Shown piece after piece: positions 13,102 to 26,686 of a DNA stretch of 64,000 nt (its first letter is position 1; each line of letters begins with the position of its first letter). This DNA comes from Rhabdornis inornatus (taxonomy: Eukaryota; Chordata; Aves; Passeriformes; Rhabdornithidae), in the NCBI GenBank assembly GCA_013397075.1, contig VWZS01000178.1:170614-234613 (forward strand), in the 5' to 3' direction. The notes beneath the pieces are model-generated. The model saw only the letters and a program-made list of their open reading frames with translations. It was not told the origin of the DNA and ran no database searches. The translations under genes were made by a program, and so were the position numbers.

Positions 13102-16100
13102 AAATTAAAAATTCATCTTCTACAGATGGAGAAGTTTTGGGGGTTAAGGAAGGAGGGGTGGGAAGGGATGTGCACCATGTAACAATATTCCTACTACTCA
13201 TGTGTGAGCACATTTTCAGCTTCATATATCTTCTTCCTGACTAACTCTTATGCTAGTCAGACAACCATGATCATGTCTGTAAAGAGCAGATTTTGGGTAG
13301 ATGCTGGCAGAAAAGCTGATGACTTTGCCTGTGCTTGATCCATCTATTTACAAAGAGATATATTAGATATGTGATAGGGTGCCAACTGTCTTCAAGTTTT
13401 CACTTTTCAGAGACCTCTGGAGTAGAGGCAATCTCTGTACACACCTATGAATTTGCGCGGAAAAAACCTGTTTGTGGTCAGGAAATATTAAATGTAATGT
13501 AGCTGAATCCTGGCTTGTATCAATATAGACATATCCTTTATGTTTGTGTGTCTCTTTTTCTTTATGGTCTACCTCTGACTCTCCAGATACCACAGTCAAA
13601 AGGGATAACTGAAACCTGCTACAGCAGACTGAAGTCCTAAGCCCCTTTACTTGTATTGTTATACCATGCTTGTCTCAGACAAGCTCCTTCTTTGCCCATT
13701 CTTCAATATTTCCTCTCTTCCAGAAAGATACCTAGATTAACCAAAATTCACTTTTAACAGAAAATAGCTGGAGTTTAATTTAATCACTTTAAACCAGGTC
13801 CTTTCTGTAACAATATTCTAACAGAGGCATTCAAATAGTATACCATCACCTTCAGGAAAATTCTAGGCAAAATCAAGGGAGTCTTTTAATAGTTGTCTGT
13901 GTTAGAGTGTTTAGAATTCTGTAGATAAATATGTGTATATATGCTAGCATGTGAAGAGTGGGCAGAAAGGAACACAGTGATTCATAGCAGAAAAGTAGAA
14001 GATGCGTGAAATAACAAGTGCTCTCTTACTGCAATCTGGACACCAGTTTTCTAAATCAGAACAATGCAGAAGTATCTAACAGTCACCTGATAGGTTTGAA
14101 AGACATTTCATGCTTATCTTACACCAACTTAACTGCCAGGAAATAAAATAATTCTCTTCAAGCTAGTAATTTGGATTCATGTGGCAGTTTTCAAAAAGAC
14201 TGAAGAGTCTTAAGATCTGTATTTTTCAAAGTCAGATGCTCACTGATGCAGAAAAGGCACATGCCCCAATGTGGTGTGTGAGTCACTTAAATTATTTACC
14301 TATTTTCTCTTACCACCAATGCAGTAAGAAAATACAAATCAGTGAAACTTGTCCAAAATTATTTTAATTCCTCTGTGGTACCAGAAAAAGAATGTGGTCA
14401 GAATGTAAAATAATCAGTCTTTACAAGGTGCTCACATCTAATAAGTGTGTGCTTCTTGTTATCTGTGTTATGGTATCTTACTTGACATTCAGCATTTTGG
14501 TTATGACACATGCCATTTGGATCTGCTCTTGGAATGTACATATACTGTTCTATTCTGTGGTGTAGCACTGCCCTGTCCTTCTAGAAAAGAAGGGCTCTTA
14601 ATGTTTCTGTTGATTCCTGAAGGTTTTGTTGAAATAGTCTCATGTTAAGTGTGTTTTGTAGCCTAGAGCCCGGAGATATCAAACCCTTTTCTATGATTCT
14701 AATAATTGTAATCACTGTAGTCCTCTCTTATATTTCCCATTAAATATGTTCCAAAATCTAATGTCTACATTGGACAATAAATAAGAATAAGAGTCTTTCT
14801 CAATAATGATTTGACAGAGGAGAATGATATATCTTTCATTAAAAGAGGATATAATTTTCTTATAAAAAATAGGCATATTTACTACTTCACTCAGATACAA
14901 TTTTTAATGTTTCCTGCATGACATAGGTATGAGAAAGTCTGCCCAAATAATTATTAAAGGAAAAATACAAGGATTTTAAAATTGCAAAGTTTGTTCTGAA
15001 AGCGAATTAAGTGACTGCTTAGGCAAGTATATTGGAGCATTCAAGCTAGAAATGTTTGAGCCAGCTCCAGGACTGGAAGAACGACAGATGCATGAAGGCA
15101 GTATGCACCAGCCTTTCTGAATGAATTTACTTGCTAGGACGCAGTGCGGAGCAACTGCAGCTGTAGAAATTTTTGACGTGTACATCCCTGCTGCCTGATG
15201 TGCACCATATTTATATAGCAAACACTTAGTGCTAATCTGGGATTTTTTATACATTGTATTCGCTAAGGCACTTACGAAAATGTTACCGTTTGACCTGGGT
15301 CATCACTGTATTTATTATGAAGCCATTGTCTTATCTCATGTCTGTACCTCAGAAGACATTGTCTTCCATCTCAGTGATGAAGATCAACTTTTGTTCACAT
15401 CCAGTTCTTTTTCCCTATCAGGGCCAGATCCCAGATCTTTGTATCCTATTTGGGTTTTCTTGTCTGTCTGTATGTGGGCAGAGTGTTCCTGTTTTGTGTG
15501 TTGCACAGGGAATAATAACATCAGAGGAGTCAGTGCTTGTAAAATCAAATTAAGGTGTGGATGCAGGTAGGTTCCCATTAGCCCTGTTGTACTCATACTG
15601 ATGTCATAGTGGCACTTCCAGCCTCTTCCTTTGTGCAGTGTGAGTTTCTCTCTCCAGGATCCAGTTTTTCTACACCTTTCCTACTCTTTATTTGATTGCA
15701 GTCTGCATAGTACTTCCTGGGGTCAAGCCTAACTAGGACTTGTCACACCATGGGAACTTGAAAGAAGCCAATAAGCTTCCTAAACATTTCAGAACATTAG
15801 TCTGTAGTTTGGACCACTGATGCTGATAGGGAACCCAGAAGGGTCACGACTTGTTTTTCAATTCCAGTTATATACTAAATACATTTGAATATGTTAGCAT
15901 GTACTGTGACCCATTAATTAATATGCTAAGCAACAATGTACACAACATTCTAACATGCAGGTTACAACTTGCAGAATCTGCTGTCAATACTTATTATAAT
16001 TCTTGCTGGCATGATTTAGCACTTAGAGGCTGATAGTTTTGACCTGGAAGTTCTCAACTTTAAAACTGTAGACATCTATCACAACCTTTTCTAATAAAAA

Positions 16101-16767
16101 TGGCTGTGGTTTCTCAAGCCTGAAAAGCTTCCTTTTATGGGTGACCAAAGATGTCTTCTTTTCTGCTTTTGCAGTTTGTGAGTAAGTTTTCTGTCTTTGC
16201 TGTGAACTGGTGGAACTGTCCTCTTCCAAAATTTCTTTTGTCAGACCATGACTCCTCTCTGTGACTGTCACAGTTAGAAAATGGCTCTTTTATTAAAAAG
16301 CAATTTTAAAAAGTCAAAAGCATTCTCAAAATATTTGCACATTGACCTAAAATATTTATTACTTTTGTCACTGAATATAATATAGTTTTATTGTCTTCTA
16401 GTCCTGGATTTTTTCAGATTGGACCTTATAAATTTTTGCTATGTTTTATGAACACCATAATTGTGACCATGTTTTTGATCTTTTCCAGCCAATTCTCTTT
16501 AACATTTGGAGGCAAAGCTCATTTTCTCTCAACATACTGTCCTAGAAACTAGACTACTATACCTCACAAAATAAGCCTGTTATTAAGATTTTCTCCTTGC
16601 TTTTCAATGTGGATACCAGATTGCCCAACTCTGCACCGTATCTACTGTCTCTGCTGATTCTTGGTTTTAATTTTGAAAGATAAGCCAAAACAGTCACACA
16701 TTTATCTCTCTACAACCTCTCTCATCAAACACTTTTAGCACTGTTACAGTGTTCTGAGCATCATTCC
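13102..16767. other. AT-rich stretch, no gene seen
   Basis: Open frames at 13363-13599 (minus), 14179-14367, 14445-14648 (plus), 14712-15254 (minus) and 15229-15570 (plus) conflict with each other and show no domain. No repeat tails were found. Confidence 0.5.
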
Positions 16768-16803
16768 TTTGGCTGCACTTCAGATCTGTTTGTTTCATAA
16801 GTC
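16768..16803. repeat. Dispersed 36-base repeat, copy 1
   Basis: This 36-base segment starts 'tttggctgca' and contains 'cagatctgtttgtttcat'. It is repeated about 1.9 kb away with two differences (positions 11 and 31 of the unit). Flanking bases on both sides are unrelated. It is either a small duplicated patch or the conserved part of an unrecognised interspersed repeat. Confidence 0.75.
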
Positions 16804-16826
16804 TTTGATTGTAAAAGTGAGATTAT

Positions 16827-16881
16827 AAATTGTTACTTACTTTTGTAAGGTGTAAAGAGATTGTAAAGTGTTACTCACTTT
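16827..16881. repeat. Imperfect ~35-base tandem pair
   Basis: 'attataaattgttacttac' followed by 'ttttgtaa' is echoed about 35 bases later by 'attgtaaagtgttactcac' followed by 'ttttcaaa'. This is a diverged local duplication with no coding meaning. Confidence 0.5.
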
Positions 16882-18691
16882 TCAAAACTTAATTTTCTGA
16901 TCTCTATCTTCCATGGGCATATCTGTGTTCCAGAGTGCTTTGTAGCTCATAAAATCATTCAGCATTTTAATCTGCAAGAGCAGTATTCCCACTGGTCTCA
17001 TTCCCTGCAATCTGTCTATTTTCTCTGCTTCTCATACCTGTCTGGCTTCCTCATGGATCACACTTCCTTTTTTGCAGGTCTGAGTAAAATGTGTTGATGT
17101 GATGCCAGACAGCCAGCTAATAGCACAGGAGGAATCCCTTTCACCATGAGAGCAGGTGTTTTATTTAAATGTCAACTAGCTACAGCTTAAGTTCAAGTAA
17201 CAGTCATGAAGAAAAGCCTCTGAATACCTTCTTATTTTTGCCTCCATTAGGATTTTGATGCTCCGGTTCACAGAGGCTGCAGCAATCCCAAAGCCAGTTG
17301 TCTCTGTATTCTTGAGACATTATGGCTGGATAGTTCAATGATCCAGGACATCAGTTTCATGTTGTTCCCTCCTATCTTCAATTGACATGCAAGTCTTGCT
17401 GTGAAGTAATTGCAGTTTAATTAACATCTGTTTTCAGCTGTACTCAGCAATAGATTAGACTATGGGGCTTGGTTTCTTAGCTAAGCCTTCAACCTGCCGT
17501 GACACTCCTGAGTGCAAACTGGTTCCATGGCAGCCCTGTCAACGTACAGGGACAAAATATCTCTTCATGTAGGTTGTTTGAATGCCAATGAAGACAATGC
17601 ACTAACGCAATTTTAATCCTTCAGGCACATCTGGGCATACATAAGCATAGATCTTAGGAGAGATGTAAACATGAGGGTACAACTTGAAAGAGTTCTCTCA
17701 GCTCTGTTACCAGGTCTGTGAGATGGTAGGAGCTGCATTTGCTGTGTTTGAGAACCAGGCCAAGACACCAATAGTGATTTTGCCAGAGGAGTGTGATGAA
17801 ATATGGCCGATGTAGATATTCTTTAAAGACTTATATAATGCTCTTAATTTCAGTCTGCTTTATGCTCGGTCCCATGCCAAAATATTGAATACACAACTAC
17901 AGAGCATTAACATATTTTATAGGGCATGGGATATTTTCATTTTTGATAAGTAACTTTTCAGAGGATTCCACAGTATAAAAAAACTAGAGAGTTGTTGTGG
18001 AATGTGGCTGTTAATCAGTGTCGTGCATTTGCAATACTTAGGCATCCTGGAGAAGTAAAAATATTGAAATATTGAAGGAGAGCCTGAATTTCACATGATG
18101 TTGTTTTATGGCACAATAACATTCGTCTAGGAGGTCTGGAGTTGAGGTACGACTCTTACAGGAAAATCCTATGGCTTGTGGCCTCAGTCTCCAAATATGA
18201 ACCTGCTCTGGTTTTAAAGCAGGTGTATTAACTTAACAAACATATTGTGTAGAGTACATGTCTCTGAAAGAGCAGGCTCAAGGACCAGATTCTAGTGATA
18301 ATTAGGTCTCAAATAGTATTAAAATAATCTATTTTTCGATACTTTCTCAATAGATTGAGAATAAGATAGAGAATAAAATAATTTTTTTATAGATAATTAT
18401 TGTTTAGTTAAAAGAAGTGAGAAAATTCCTTGTCATATGCGTAGACCTTTTATGCAGGTCCACAGTAGAAAAGAGATGCACCAATAAGGAAGTCATTGTA
18501 GGATCAGTGTCATAGATTATTAGAGGCAGCAACATAAGGGAACAAATACAAATTAAATAATTAAAAATTACCTCAAGCATCAAATTAAATAATTTAAAGC
18601 CATCATAAGATATCGCAATAAATTTATGCCATTAAAATCATAAGCAATGCAGACAAGCCAGATACCAGGCGTAAAGATTCAGGAGTGCCTC
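16882..18691. other. AT-rich stretch, no gene seen
   Basis: No frame of 60 or more codons is noted here. A local direct repeat 'aaattaaataatt' occurs at about 18550 and again at about 18582, an A/T-rich duplication 32 bases apart. Confidence 0.5.
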
Positions 18692-18727
18692 TTTGGCTGC
18701 ATTTCAGATCTGTTTGTTTCATGAGTC
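18692..18727. repeat. Dispersed 36-base repeat, copy 2
   Basis: Second copy, in the same orientation as 16768-16803. It differs by c to t at unit position 11 and a to g at unit position 31, and both changes are transitions. The 34/36 identity ends sharply at both sides. Confidence 0.75.
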
Positions 18728-20452
18728 CAAAAGCATAGACAGAAGCCAAGTAACCCAGAGGAAGGGGTCTGACCTTCTCTTCTGCAGTGGCTCTGCTCTG
18801 CCAACTTGCTATAATAGTTTCACTAACTATCTTGTCTTCCAGATAGCCAGGATCTTTTTTCCTAGATGCTAGTTGACACTGAGCTGCAGCTGGTGTAGCT
18901 GGACACCAGCTACCTCTTCATCCTCTTACCCTTTTTAAACCTAAAAAGTCTTTATGTATGGTCGTTTTATTTTTTTAATGTTCTTAGACTCTGATTGCGT
19001 CTGTTGTGAGTCTTCTGTATTTCTGTGCAATGTGAAGAGTTTTTGTCTCTTCCCTTTCCACTCTCACCCTGTGGTTGTTTTGATATGCCTCCATTTCTTT
19101 TGGTCTCATCACCCCAAAATGTGGGTAGAGTAGTCTGAATTGCTGACACCCACCACAAACGAGGGTGTGAAAATTAAATGTCTCAGTATACTGACAGGTA
19201 CTGAATTGCATAGACAGACACAGAGACCTATGCATGTGCTTATGACTTAAGTTTCACTAGAACTCTGAAAGAGGAAGGTGCTTTTCCTAACATTATATGA
19301 CCTTCCCAGAAACAGAATACGTAGATTTGAATGGCACAGTTGTGTTCACTCGTGGGGTTTTTGGAAGGTTTTATTAGGATTGTGTTTGTCCACATGTGCA
19401 AAAAAGCTGCAAGGTTTCCTTTGCTTTTGTACCTATACTCAGTTCCTGATGTTACCTTGTTTTGTGGGTTCTATTTTCAAATTTCTCCCTTTCAACACTG
19501 TGGCATCTCTTCCTTTATAAACACTGAAGAGGTCTCATCTAGGCTGTATGTTTGGTCCCTGTCCTGGGGGCAGAAGTCCTCTGTCAATCCTTCATGAGCA
19601 GTAGGGGGAAGAAAACTGAACATCAATCTTCCAGGAAGCTGAACTGGGTACCTGGCAGTGCTTGCTGAAGCATGTATCTAGTGGGCAGCACTGTCTGCCT
19701 GCAGAGAAGCAAAAAATGGCTTTATCCTGAACTTTATCCTGATTTACACTCACAAAAGATTGTCCTCGCAAAATGGAGACCAAGCTTTTGAATTTTTATT
19801 CTGCAAAATTTGTTCTTTAGGAATGTAAAAAAATTCAGGTAATAGTAATCAGGAAGTGTAAGAGAAGACAGTTGTTTGTCGTATTACTTGCTTTCCTCCA
19901 TGCCACAAGCCAAGATACAGGAGACAAGTGCTTTAGCTCCATCTAGGAGGCAGAAAGACTATTACTGTATCTGCCTGAAACCAGATCCCACAGGTTTTTC
20001 TCATTTCTAAACTGCATTTTAAAGGCTCCAATGAATTAGTCTTGCTGTATCTCCCTGAGCCAGACTGCCATTTCTGTCATTACTTTTGTGCATGAAATTC
20101 TGCAATGCAGAAAGGCAAATTTTCCCAGTCTGACAGCATCTAAGTTTACATTTTATATAACTCAGTTAAGATAATGGAACTAATACAAAATAAAAAATTA
20201 TTTCAACCAAAAGAATTCATGCCTGAAAAGGGGGAAAACAATTCTCATTACCTTACTGAAGGGAAAGACCCATTTCAATTGAAACAGTGAAAGAAGCATA
20301 AGAAATACATTTGACCCTGAATACCTCATTCAAGGTCACACAGAAAATCAAGTATAGAGATGGAGGCAGCCTGCAAAAACATCACCCCCCAAAAAAACCT
20401 TCTCACACTTTACTCAGCAGGTAATCCACTTCTTCCCAGCTAATTGGAGTCT
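18728..20452. other. AT-rich stretch, no gene seen
   Basis: Overlapping frames on both strands (18967-19235 minus, 19278-19597 plus, 19592-19783 minus) carry no recognisable motif. No repeat is recognised. Confidence 0.5.
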
Positions 20453-20530
20453 CAAAGAATCATACTGGTTTGGGTTAGAAGGGACCTTAGAAATCATTAG
20501 TTCAAACTGAGCAAATTCACTCCAACAAAG
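20453..20530 (-). mobile_element. CR1 3'-terminal fragment
   Basis: 'aaagaatcat', 'actggtttgggttagaaggg' and 'accttagaaatcattagttc' form the reverse complement of the CR1 3' end (the tail units lie to the left on the plus strand). Only the last ~75 bases remain. Confidence 0.85.
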
Positions 20531-23190
20531 AGATTATACTTTTCATTTTTATTAAGTTTATTTACTTTTGCGCTGTAGTGTCAGTACATAGGAATGGTGG
20601 ATTTTTTCCTGCCTGATGTAGTAGTTATGTGAATGCCTTCTGACCATCAACAACACTTCTTCATTCTTTGTATGAAAATTTATCAATCTAGTCAGTAGAT
20701 CATAAACTGAATCTCCCACTTTTATGGTAGTCTTCCTGCTCCCATTTGCACACACACTTTCTACCTACAAATACTGTCTGTTCTTTATACAAATAACTAT
20801 CCATCTTTCATTATTTTTTCCTGCTTAACAAAGCCGTCATTTTTCAACTTTTTCTGAGCTTTAAAAAACACCACAGAGCATCTCCAGTTCTTTTCACTGA
20901 AGCTCTCTGGTGAGCTAATCCAAATTGCACAGGTTTTTGGCAAGCCTAGGAGTATGTCTGGAGTTTTCTGATGTCTTAATAAAATATAATGCATGACTTC
21001 TAACATTAAACTCAGACAGAGGAAGAAATTGGAAGGTTACCACCTTCTGCCTAGTGCATTTTGTAAAACAGTTCAGTCTAGACTACCTAATATATTATCA
21101 TTCTTCATATCATGCATTCTCTATACACACTTAGAGTCAAAATGTAATTCCCAAATTAAATAGACATTTAAGGAGTTGTCTAATTTTAACTGTTTCTGTC
21201 TACTTGTTTTTCCTTTCTGTTGCCCTGAACCATTTGCAGAACAGAAGTACCCAGATGAAATACATTGTTTTGTCACAATGTTTAAGTTTCTGTCACAAAA
21301 CTGCCCAAAACACCATATAACCGCATAAATTTCTTCTCCCTGTGACCATTAAAACTTTTATCACATTATAAAAATAAGACCTCTCCATAGCAATTTATAA
21401 CAGAAGTGGGAAGTACTGCTCTGGTACACTTTCCAAAATTTACAACTACTAAAGGAGTAGCAGAGATTTAACTGGCTGTATTGGTTTATTCACAAAAAAA
21501 TAACAAGTAGAGGCCTTGCCTTGAAGTTTTCAGCCCACCACCGTCTAGAGAGTAAAAAGGGCTTGTTATTAAAAATGTGATTATATAGCTTTGTTGTCTT
21601 CCCTCACTTGCTTTTCTTTCTCCAAGACTGGTGCAAATGTCATACGTTTGTGTTGGTTTTTGACTTACATGCTACAGAGGTTGACATTTTTACAAGTTAC
21701 ATGATGCACTTTTAATATCAATATCCTTAAAAATGCAGGTGCACAACAGATTAAGATGCTCTTATATTTTGAGTAAATAGTCACGTTTTTTCTTTCTCAA
21801 AATTGCCATTTTACTTGTTGGATCAGAAGATTAGATCTATTTATATAAATATAGCCCTCATGTGTTTCTATGAAAGGAGAGAGTTATGAAAAATTAGTCA
21901 AGGTCAAATGAAATATTCTGGCCAGATTCAACCTACAGCTGAACATATTAAATAGTAAGAGCCAGATACCCTTTATTTTTTTCCTTAGTCAGTAAATCTT
22001 TCAAACTTTCTGACTTTCATTTCCGAAGAATTATCCCCTCACTTGTAATGTTTGCTGTAAAAATGTACGATGTAGCCAGCAAGGACACCAAACTGATAAA
22101 CAGAGATATTAGGAATGAGCAAACCATAATAAAGTCAAGGGCAGAGGACACATGCTGAGAAATCGCTTCTCTGGTGAAGCCATGCCCTTTAAATTAATGC
22201 AGCAGGATCTCACATGTAACTATCCGTATGCTGAAAATGATCCAATTTACTGGAACATAATTACCAAGTATAAAGATTTCTTCTGTAGGGTACTGTACTT
22301 TTAAAACCATAATTATATCTTTATATTTTGTGCAAAGTCATGTTATTTTGGAACATTTGCATAAATGTATATTCTTCCACCTGGCGTTTTCTGCCTTTGT
22401 TAGATTTGATTGAGTTTACAAGATACATTTCAATTGTTGTTTGAAAGCTTGTCAGCTAGGGTTTAGCTTCTCCATGATATGATATGAAATCTTTACTGAA
22501 AATATTCAGCAAAATATTTGAAGATTTCATTCAAAGTTATTTGAGAGTGCTATGCACATGTTTAAATAGCTAAATTTTCCTGAAGTTCAATGTTTTTCAC
22601 TTAGTTGCATGCAGTCATGGTTTCCATGATCTCTTTCTTTTCATTTGCATCTAAGATCCCAGGATATTTTCCACAGGAAAAATCAGCTGAATTCAGTGAA
22701 CATTTCAGCGTTCATCAGCATTCATTCAAGCTCTCTGCTTTCAGGGGAAAGTATTTGGTCAGACTATTCATTTTCTTTTGTTTAAAAATACTAGGCCATA
22801 TTCTGTCTCCTATTGGCAGCTACAGTAGAAAATTAGAATCAGGAGGTGTATTTGCTCTTCATCTTCTGCTTCTTATTAGAGATCACCTATCTGAGCATTA
22901 AAGAGGGAATCTGAAGGCTGTTGGCAATTTTTAATGTGAGGGAAATACAGACGGAGAATATAAAGGATGACTACACCATCTGATTCTGCATCATGTCATC
23001 ACCAATGGCCTTTGGGAGATGCCCAGATTACCAAGACATCAAGATACTCTTTGAACCTTCACCACCCTACAGGTCAAAAATCTCTTGATAGAGAGGTGGA
23101 TATGTATTTAATGAACACAGCTTACACCTGCATTGAGAAAAACTTATTTTTCAGAGTGACCAGTCACCCTCTGGGTTTATTTAATTCCCC
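20531..23190. other. AT-rich stretch, no gene seen
   Basis: Frames at 20558-20755 and 20797-21006 (minus), 22605-22901 and 22967-23467 (plus) were considered. The last is 166 codons long and crosses the 35-base tandem duplication at 23191. Its protein has no domain signature and its C-terminal valine run comes from a GT-rich patch, so it is read as chance. Confidence 0.45.
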
Positions 23191-23265
23191 TTATTCTTTT
23201 GTTGGAAGACATGGTGAGCAATTCCTTATTCTTTTGTTGGAAGACATGGTGAGCAATTCCTTATT
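23191..23265. repeat. Perfect 35-base tandem duplication
   Basis: The unit beginning 'ttattcttttgttggaagac' and ending 'gagcaattcc' occurs at 23191-23225 and 23226-23260 with no mismatch. The first five bases ('ttatt') recur at 23261-23265, as expected for slippage or unequal exchange between short ttatt sequences. The absence of substitutions argues for a recent event, or for a polymorphic copy number. Confidence 0.95.
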
Positions 23266-25339
23266 TGTTTGTATTTTAATCTCTCATATGAGACGGGTTA
23301 TTTCACCTAATCCCTCTTCTTCCCAGTCATCTCTCTTGGGTCCTAGGGCCTGGTCTGGGTGCACTAAAATCCAGCCTGGAAGCAGCAAAAGTAGGTACAG
23401 CATGTACAAGGAGGCAGTCACCACCGGAGTTGTAGGGTGTGGAGTTGTTGTAGTTGTGGCTTTATAATGCCATCAGACTTATAGTGACAGGAAGCAAGCT
23501 GCAACACCTCTCTGCTCCAGCTGGTAGTTGAGAATGGATGATGAGTTTCCCATCCCATATTCATTTTTCCTGTGGGCTGATTGTATTTGCCAGCTGCTGT
23601 TTTCATATAATAATAGTAAATTTAATTTTAAAAGATGCTATTTATCATATTATTATTATCCCTAGCTCTTATCCCCCTTTTCTCTCTTTGCTCTTCATCA
23701 TTTACTTCAGCTAACAAGCTATGAAATCAAGGAATAATGTCCAAAATCAGTGCTTGCTTGTGTCTCAATTAGAGGTGTGTTTTCTGTGCTCTGAAGATTG
23801 ACAGCTTTAAAGAAACTCTAGTGTACTGACTCAGTATTGCCTGAAGCAAAGTACTGCATCACTTCCTATGAAAATTAACTTAAAATCCACTGATTCCAAA
23901 TGGTAAACAGCAACAATATTCTTTCTTCTGGAAATTCTAGTATGAACACTAATTATGATTCTAAGAACTAATAGCTGCTGATTCCACATTGATCTGAATA
24001 TTTGTAGCTTACTTTGTAAGTCATATGATCAGATTGAATGAACTGAGAGTCTTTAGTGTGATTTTAAGGGACTAAGAAGAAATGTATTTCTTCTGAATGC
24101 TGACAATTTTCATGTTCTGCACAAAAGTTTCCCCAATTTTTCTAATAAAAAATTTCCTTTATTTTTAAGGAGTTGTAGCAGAGGAGAAAAGACTGTGACC
24201 TGGAGGTTTTTATATTTTCCATTCTCCTTTGGCATTTGGCCACTGGAAAAGGATAAGGGATGGTGACCTTGCTTCTGTCTCCATAGCTGATGTGGGAAAA
24301 GTTTCCATAATTTGCAAGACAGAATGTAATTTGCTCTCATAAAGGAAAGGTTATATAACAAACCTAGCTAAATCAGAGCCAGGAAATGCAAAGGTTGGAC
24401 AAGCTGCTCAATTTTTAATTAAACATTGTATTACACAATTGTGTAAAGTGCCAAACCCAATTTGTTTCTCAAATTGACTAAATTACTTCTAAAGTTCCTG
24501 GTTCTTTGGACATGAATACATCTCCACAATTCATTACCTGGCTAAAAACTATTTTGATTCATGTAAGTATAATTTCCTGGTACTGGGGGCTTTTTTGCAT
24601 ATACTTCTCCGACCTTATAAATGAGCAAATTTAAACATGGCAGGTATATGGTGAGATAAGAACTACCTGTTGGTCTCACAGAAAGCCTCTTGGTAGTAGT
24701 TAAGTGTCCATTGTTCTTGTTGAAAACACATCTCAAACATCTGTAATAAAATCTACTGTGAATAGAAAAGCTCTAATTCACCTGCAGATGATTAAAGAGG
24801 ACATCACAATAAACTCATATGTTCCCCAGTTGTGGTATAGTGCCTTCTCTGCTAAATGGAATGTGTTTGTCAGTTCTTGAGGGTCCAAGATTCAGTCTGG
24901 TTAAAATATTGCTGGTAAGATCTTTTGGGTTTAGTTTCCTCTTTCTGGGTTTAGGTTCCCCTTTCTCACTCTTCTGTACTTTTCTGTACCTGCAGCCTAA
25001 TTTCTTGAGAGCAGCTGGATGGACACCATGCAGTCCTAACTATGGAGCAAAGGTGGAATCTGGTATACTGATCACTGTACGTGCCACGATCTGTTGTGAG
25101 GTTGCTCTCATCTCTTGTCCTGAAACAGGAACGTAGTATCCAGAGTGATCTTATTAATGATACTTATTGCAAAACTGCTCATAATTTGACAGTTTCTGTG
25201 GATGCCTAATTAAATTCTTTTCTTCCTCATTCTCAGCCTCTTCAGGACTGCATGCAATGCCTATGTGTTTCTGAAAATTAAGCTCTAAATAACATTTTCA
25301 AAGGTGCATGTGAAGTACACAAGTTCTGCTTGGAGTTCT
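23266..25339. other. AT-rich stretch, no gene seen
   Basis: Frames at 24110-24361, 24542-24736 (minus) and 24819-25136 (plus) lack motifs. No repeat is recognised. Confidence 0.5.
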
Positions 25340-25515
25340 ATTTCATTTGGAACAGATTGTCCAAAAAGATTGAGCAGGCTCTGCCCCTGGAGGTTTTCAA
25401 GACCTGGATGAAATAAGGGAATGAGCAACCTGGTCAGATCTTAGTTGACCTGCAAAAGATAAGACTATAGACTCCTGAGATCTTTCAAACGTGAGTTACC
25501 CTACTTTGTTCTACT
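25340..25515 (+). mobile_element. Diverged CR1 3' fragment
   Basis: The order 'ggaacagattgtccaaaaag', 'ctggaggttttcaagacctg', 'gagcaacctggtcagatc', then 'gatctttcaaacgtgag' follows the CR1 3' end: the end of ORF2 (HWNRLP-type region), the 'leu-glu-val-phe-lys' block, the 'gagcaacctgg' block and the final stem. The 3' tail units are lost or unrecognisable. Confidence 0.75.
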
Positions 25516-26161
25516 ATATCAATGCTATTTGATCTAAAAGCTTCTGAAGCCTCTAATATCTAAAAGAAAACACAGGATATATCCTAAATAAGACTATGCA
25601 ATTGCATCTCAGTTAGTCATAATCTTTCAGCTGAAGTAATGAAATTTAATAATTCATCTACCCATGTCAGCTAATGGCAAAGCGTCTGTTACAGCACATG
25701 CTTCTTATCACATGCAGTGTCTCTGTAACAGATTTTGGAGGCATAATTCTGTTCAAGACACCCATTTAGGTATTTGGGTGTGCTGTATGTGTTGAAGTTT
25801 TCTTTTCAGCAAGTGGAGTGAGTTAGTTGAACCAGTATCCAGATGCCTCTTTGTAGTCCCCTAGTGGCAGTTCAGACACACTGGCAAGTGCATTATACCT
25901 ATTGAGGCACAGATTACGTGAGAGTTGCATCCCTCTGAAAACTGGAAACCAGGTATTCTACCATACACCAATTGAGAAAATATTTGACATCAATATCTAG
26001 GCAGCTGAATTTCATTGTAGGTTACTGCTGAAGATGAGCTGCTTTCTCTACAACTCTGCCTCCACGGACCCTAGAAAAGAATGGGACTCTTGATGTGCCT
26101 ACACACACCTATTAATTTAAATATCTTCATCTTAGATTGAATCTCTGCATAGATACCCACC
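25516..26161. other. AT-rich stretch, nothing recognised
   Basis: No frame of 60 or more codons and no repeat is recognised between the CR1 fragment and the LTR-like block. Confidence 0.5.
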
Positions 26162-26686
26162 TGTTCTGAATGCAGTGAGGGGGCGTGGCTTAGCACCATG
26201 TGGCATGGCCAGAGTGCTATTCTATGCTACACACATCATCACTGGGGGCATGGTTTTAGGGGGAAGAAATGATGAATGTGCCACTAGAAGTGTAAGGTTT
26301 GGCCTACCTCTCTCCATCGGGGAGGCTGTCAGGATCAGCCCTGCAGACATTGTCCTCTGTCTCTGCCTGTACCCTTCCCATTCCTCCAAGGTACAGCTCC
26401 AAGGAGCGGTGTTGAAAAGTGGTTCTGGTGTGGGAAGTATCCATGGGCGACAGAGCAGCAGAGGTGAGCCTGATCCCAGCCTAGCTGAAAGGAGGCGCAC
26501 AGAGCCAGGCGGAGTGGGGCAGAGCAGTGCAAAGCAACGGCCCCACCTGGGATTGAGCCAGCGGAGCACAGCAGTTCCGAAAACAACAGGTGGCACAGCA
26601 CAGAGGGCCCAGATTTCGGGGGTTTGTCAATCATTGTTTTCCATTGCCTTGGGCTCAGGGACGGGAAAACCATCTGTAGGGAGCAC

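Noticed and set aside
13138..13168. G-rich segment as a G-quadruplex
   Set aside because: Only three close G runs; the fourth needs an 11-base loop, outside the usual rule.
22967..23467. 166-codon plus-strand frame
   Set aside because: It runs through the recent 35-base tandem duplication and ends in a valine run encoded by a GT-rich patch. No family motif is present, and the duplicated unit is a local event rather than a protein repeat.
26222..26673. Minus-strand frames of 112 and 124 codons in the LTR block
   Set aside because: They are opposite-strand shadows produced by the GC-rich LTR composition, with no domain.
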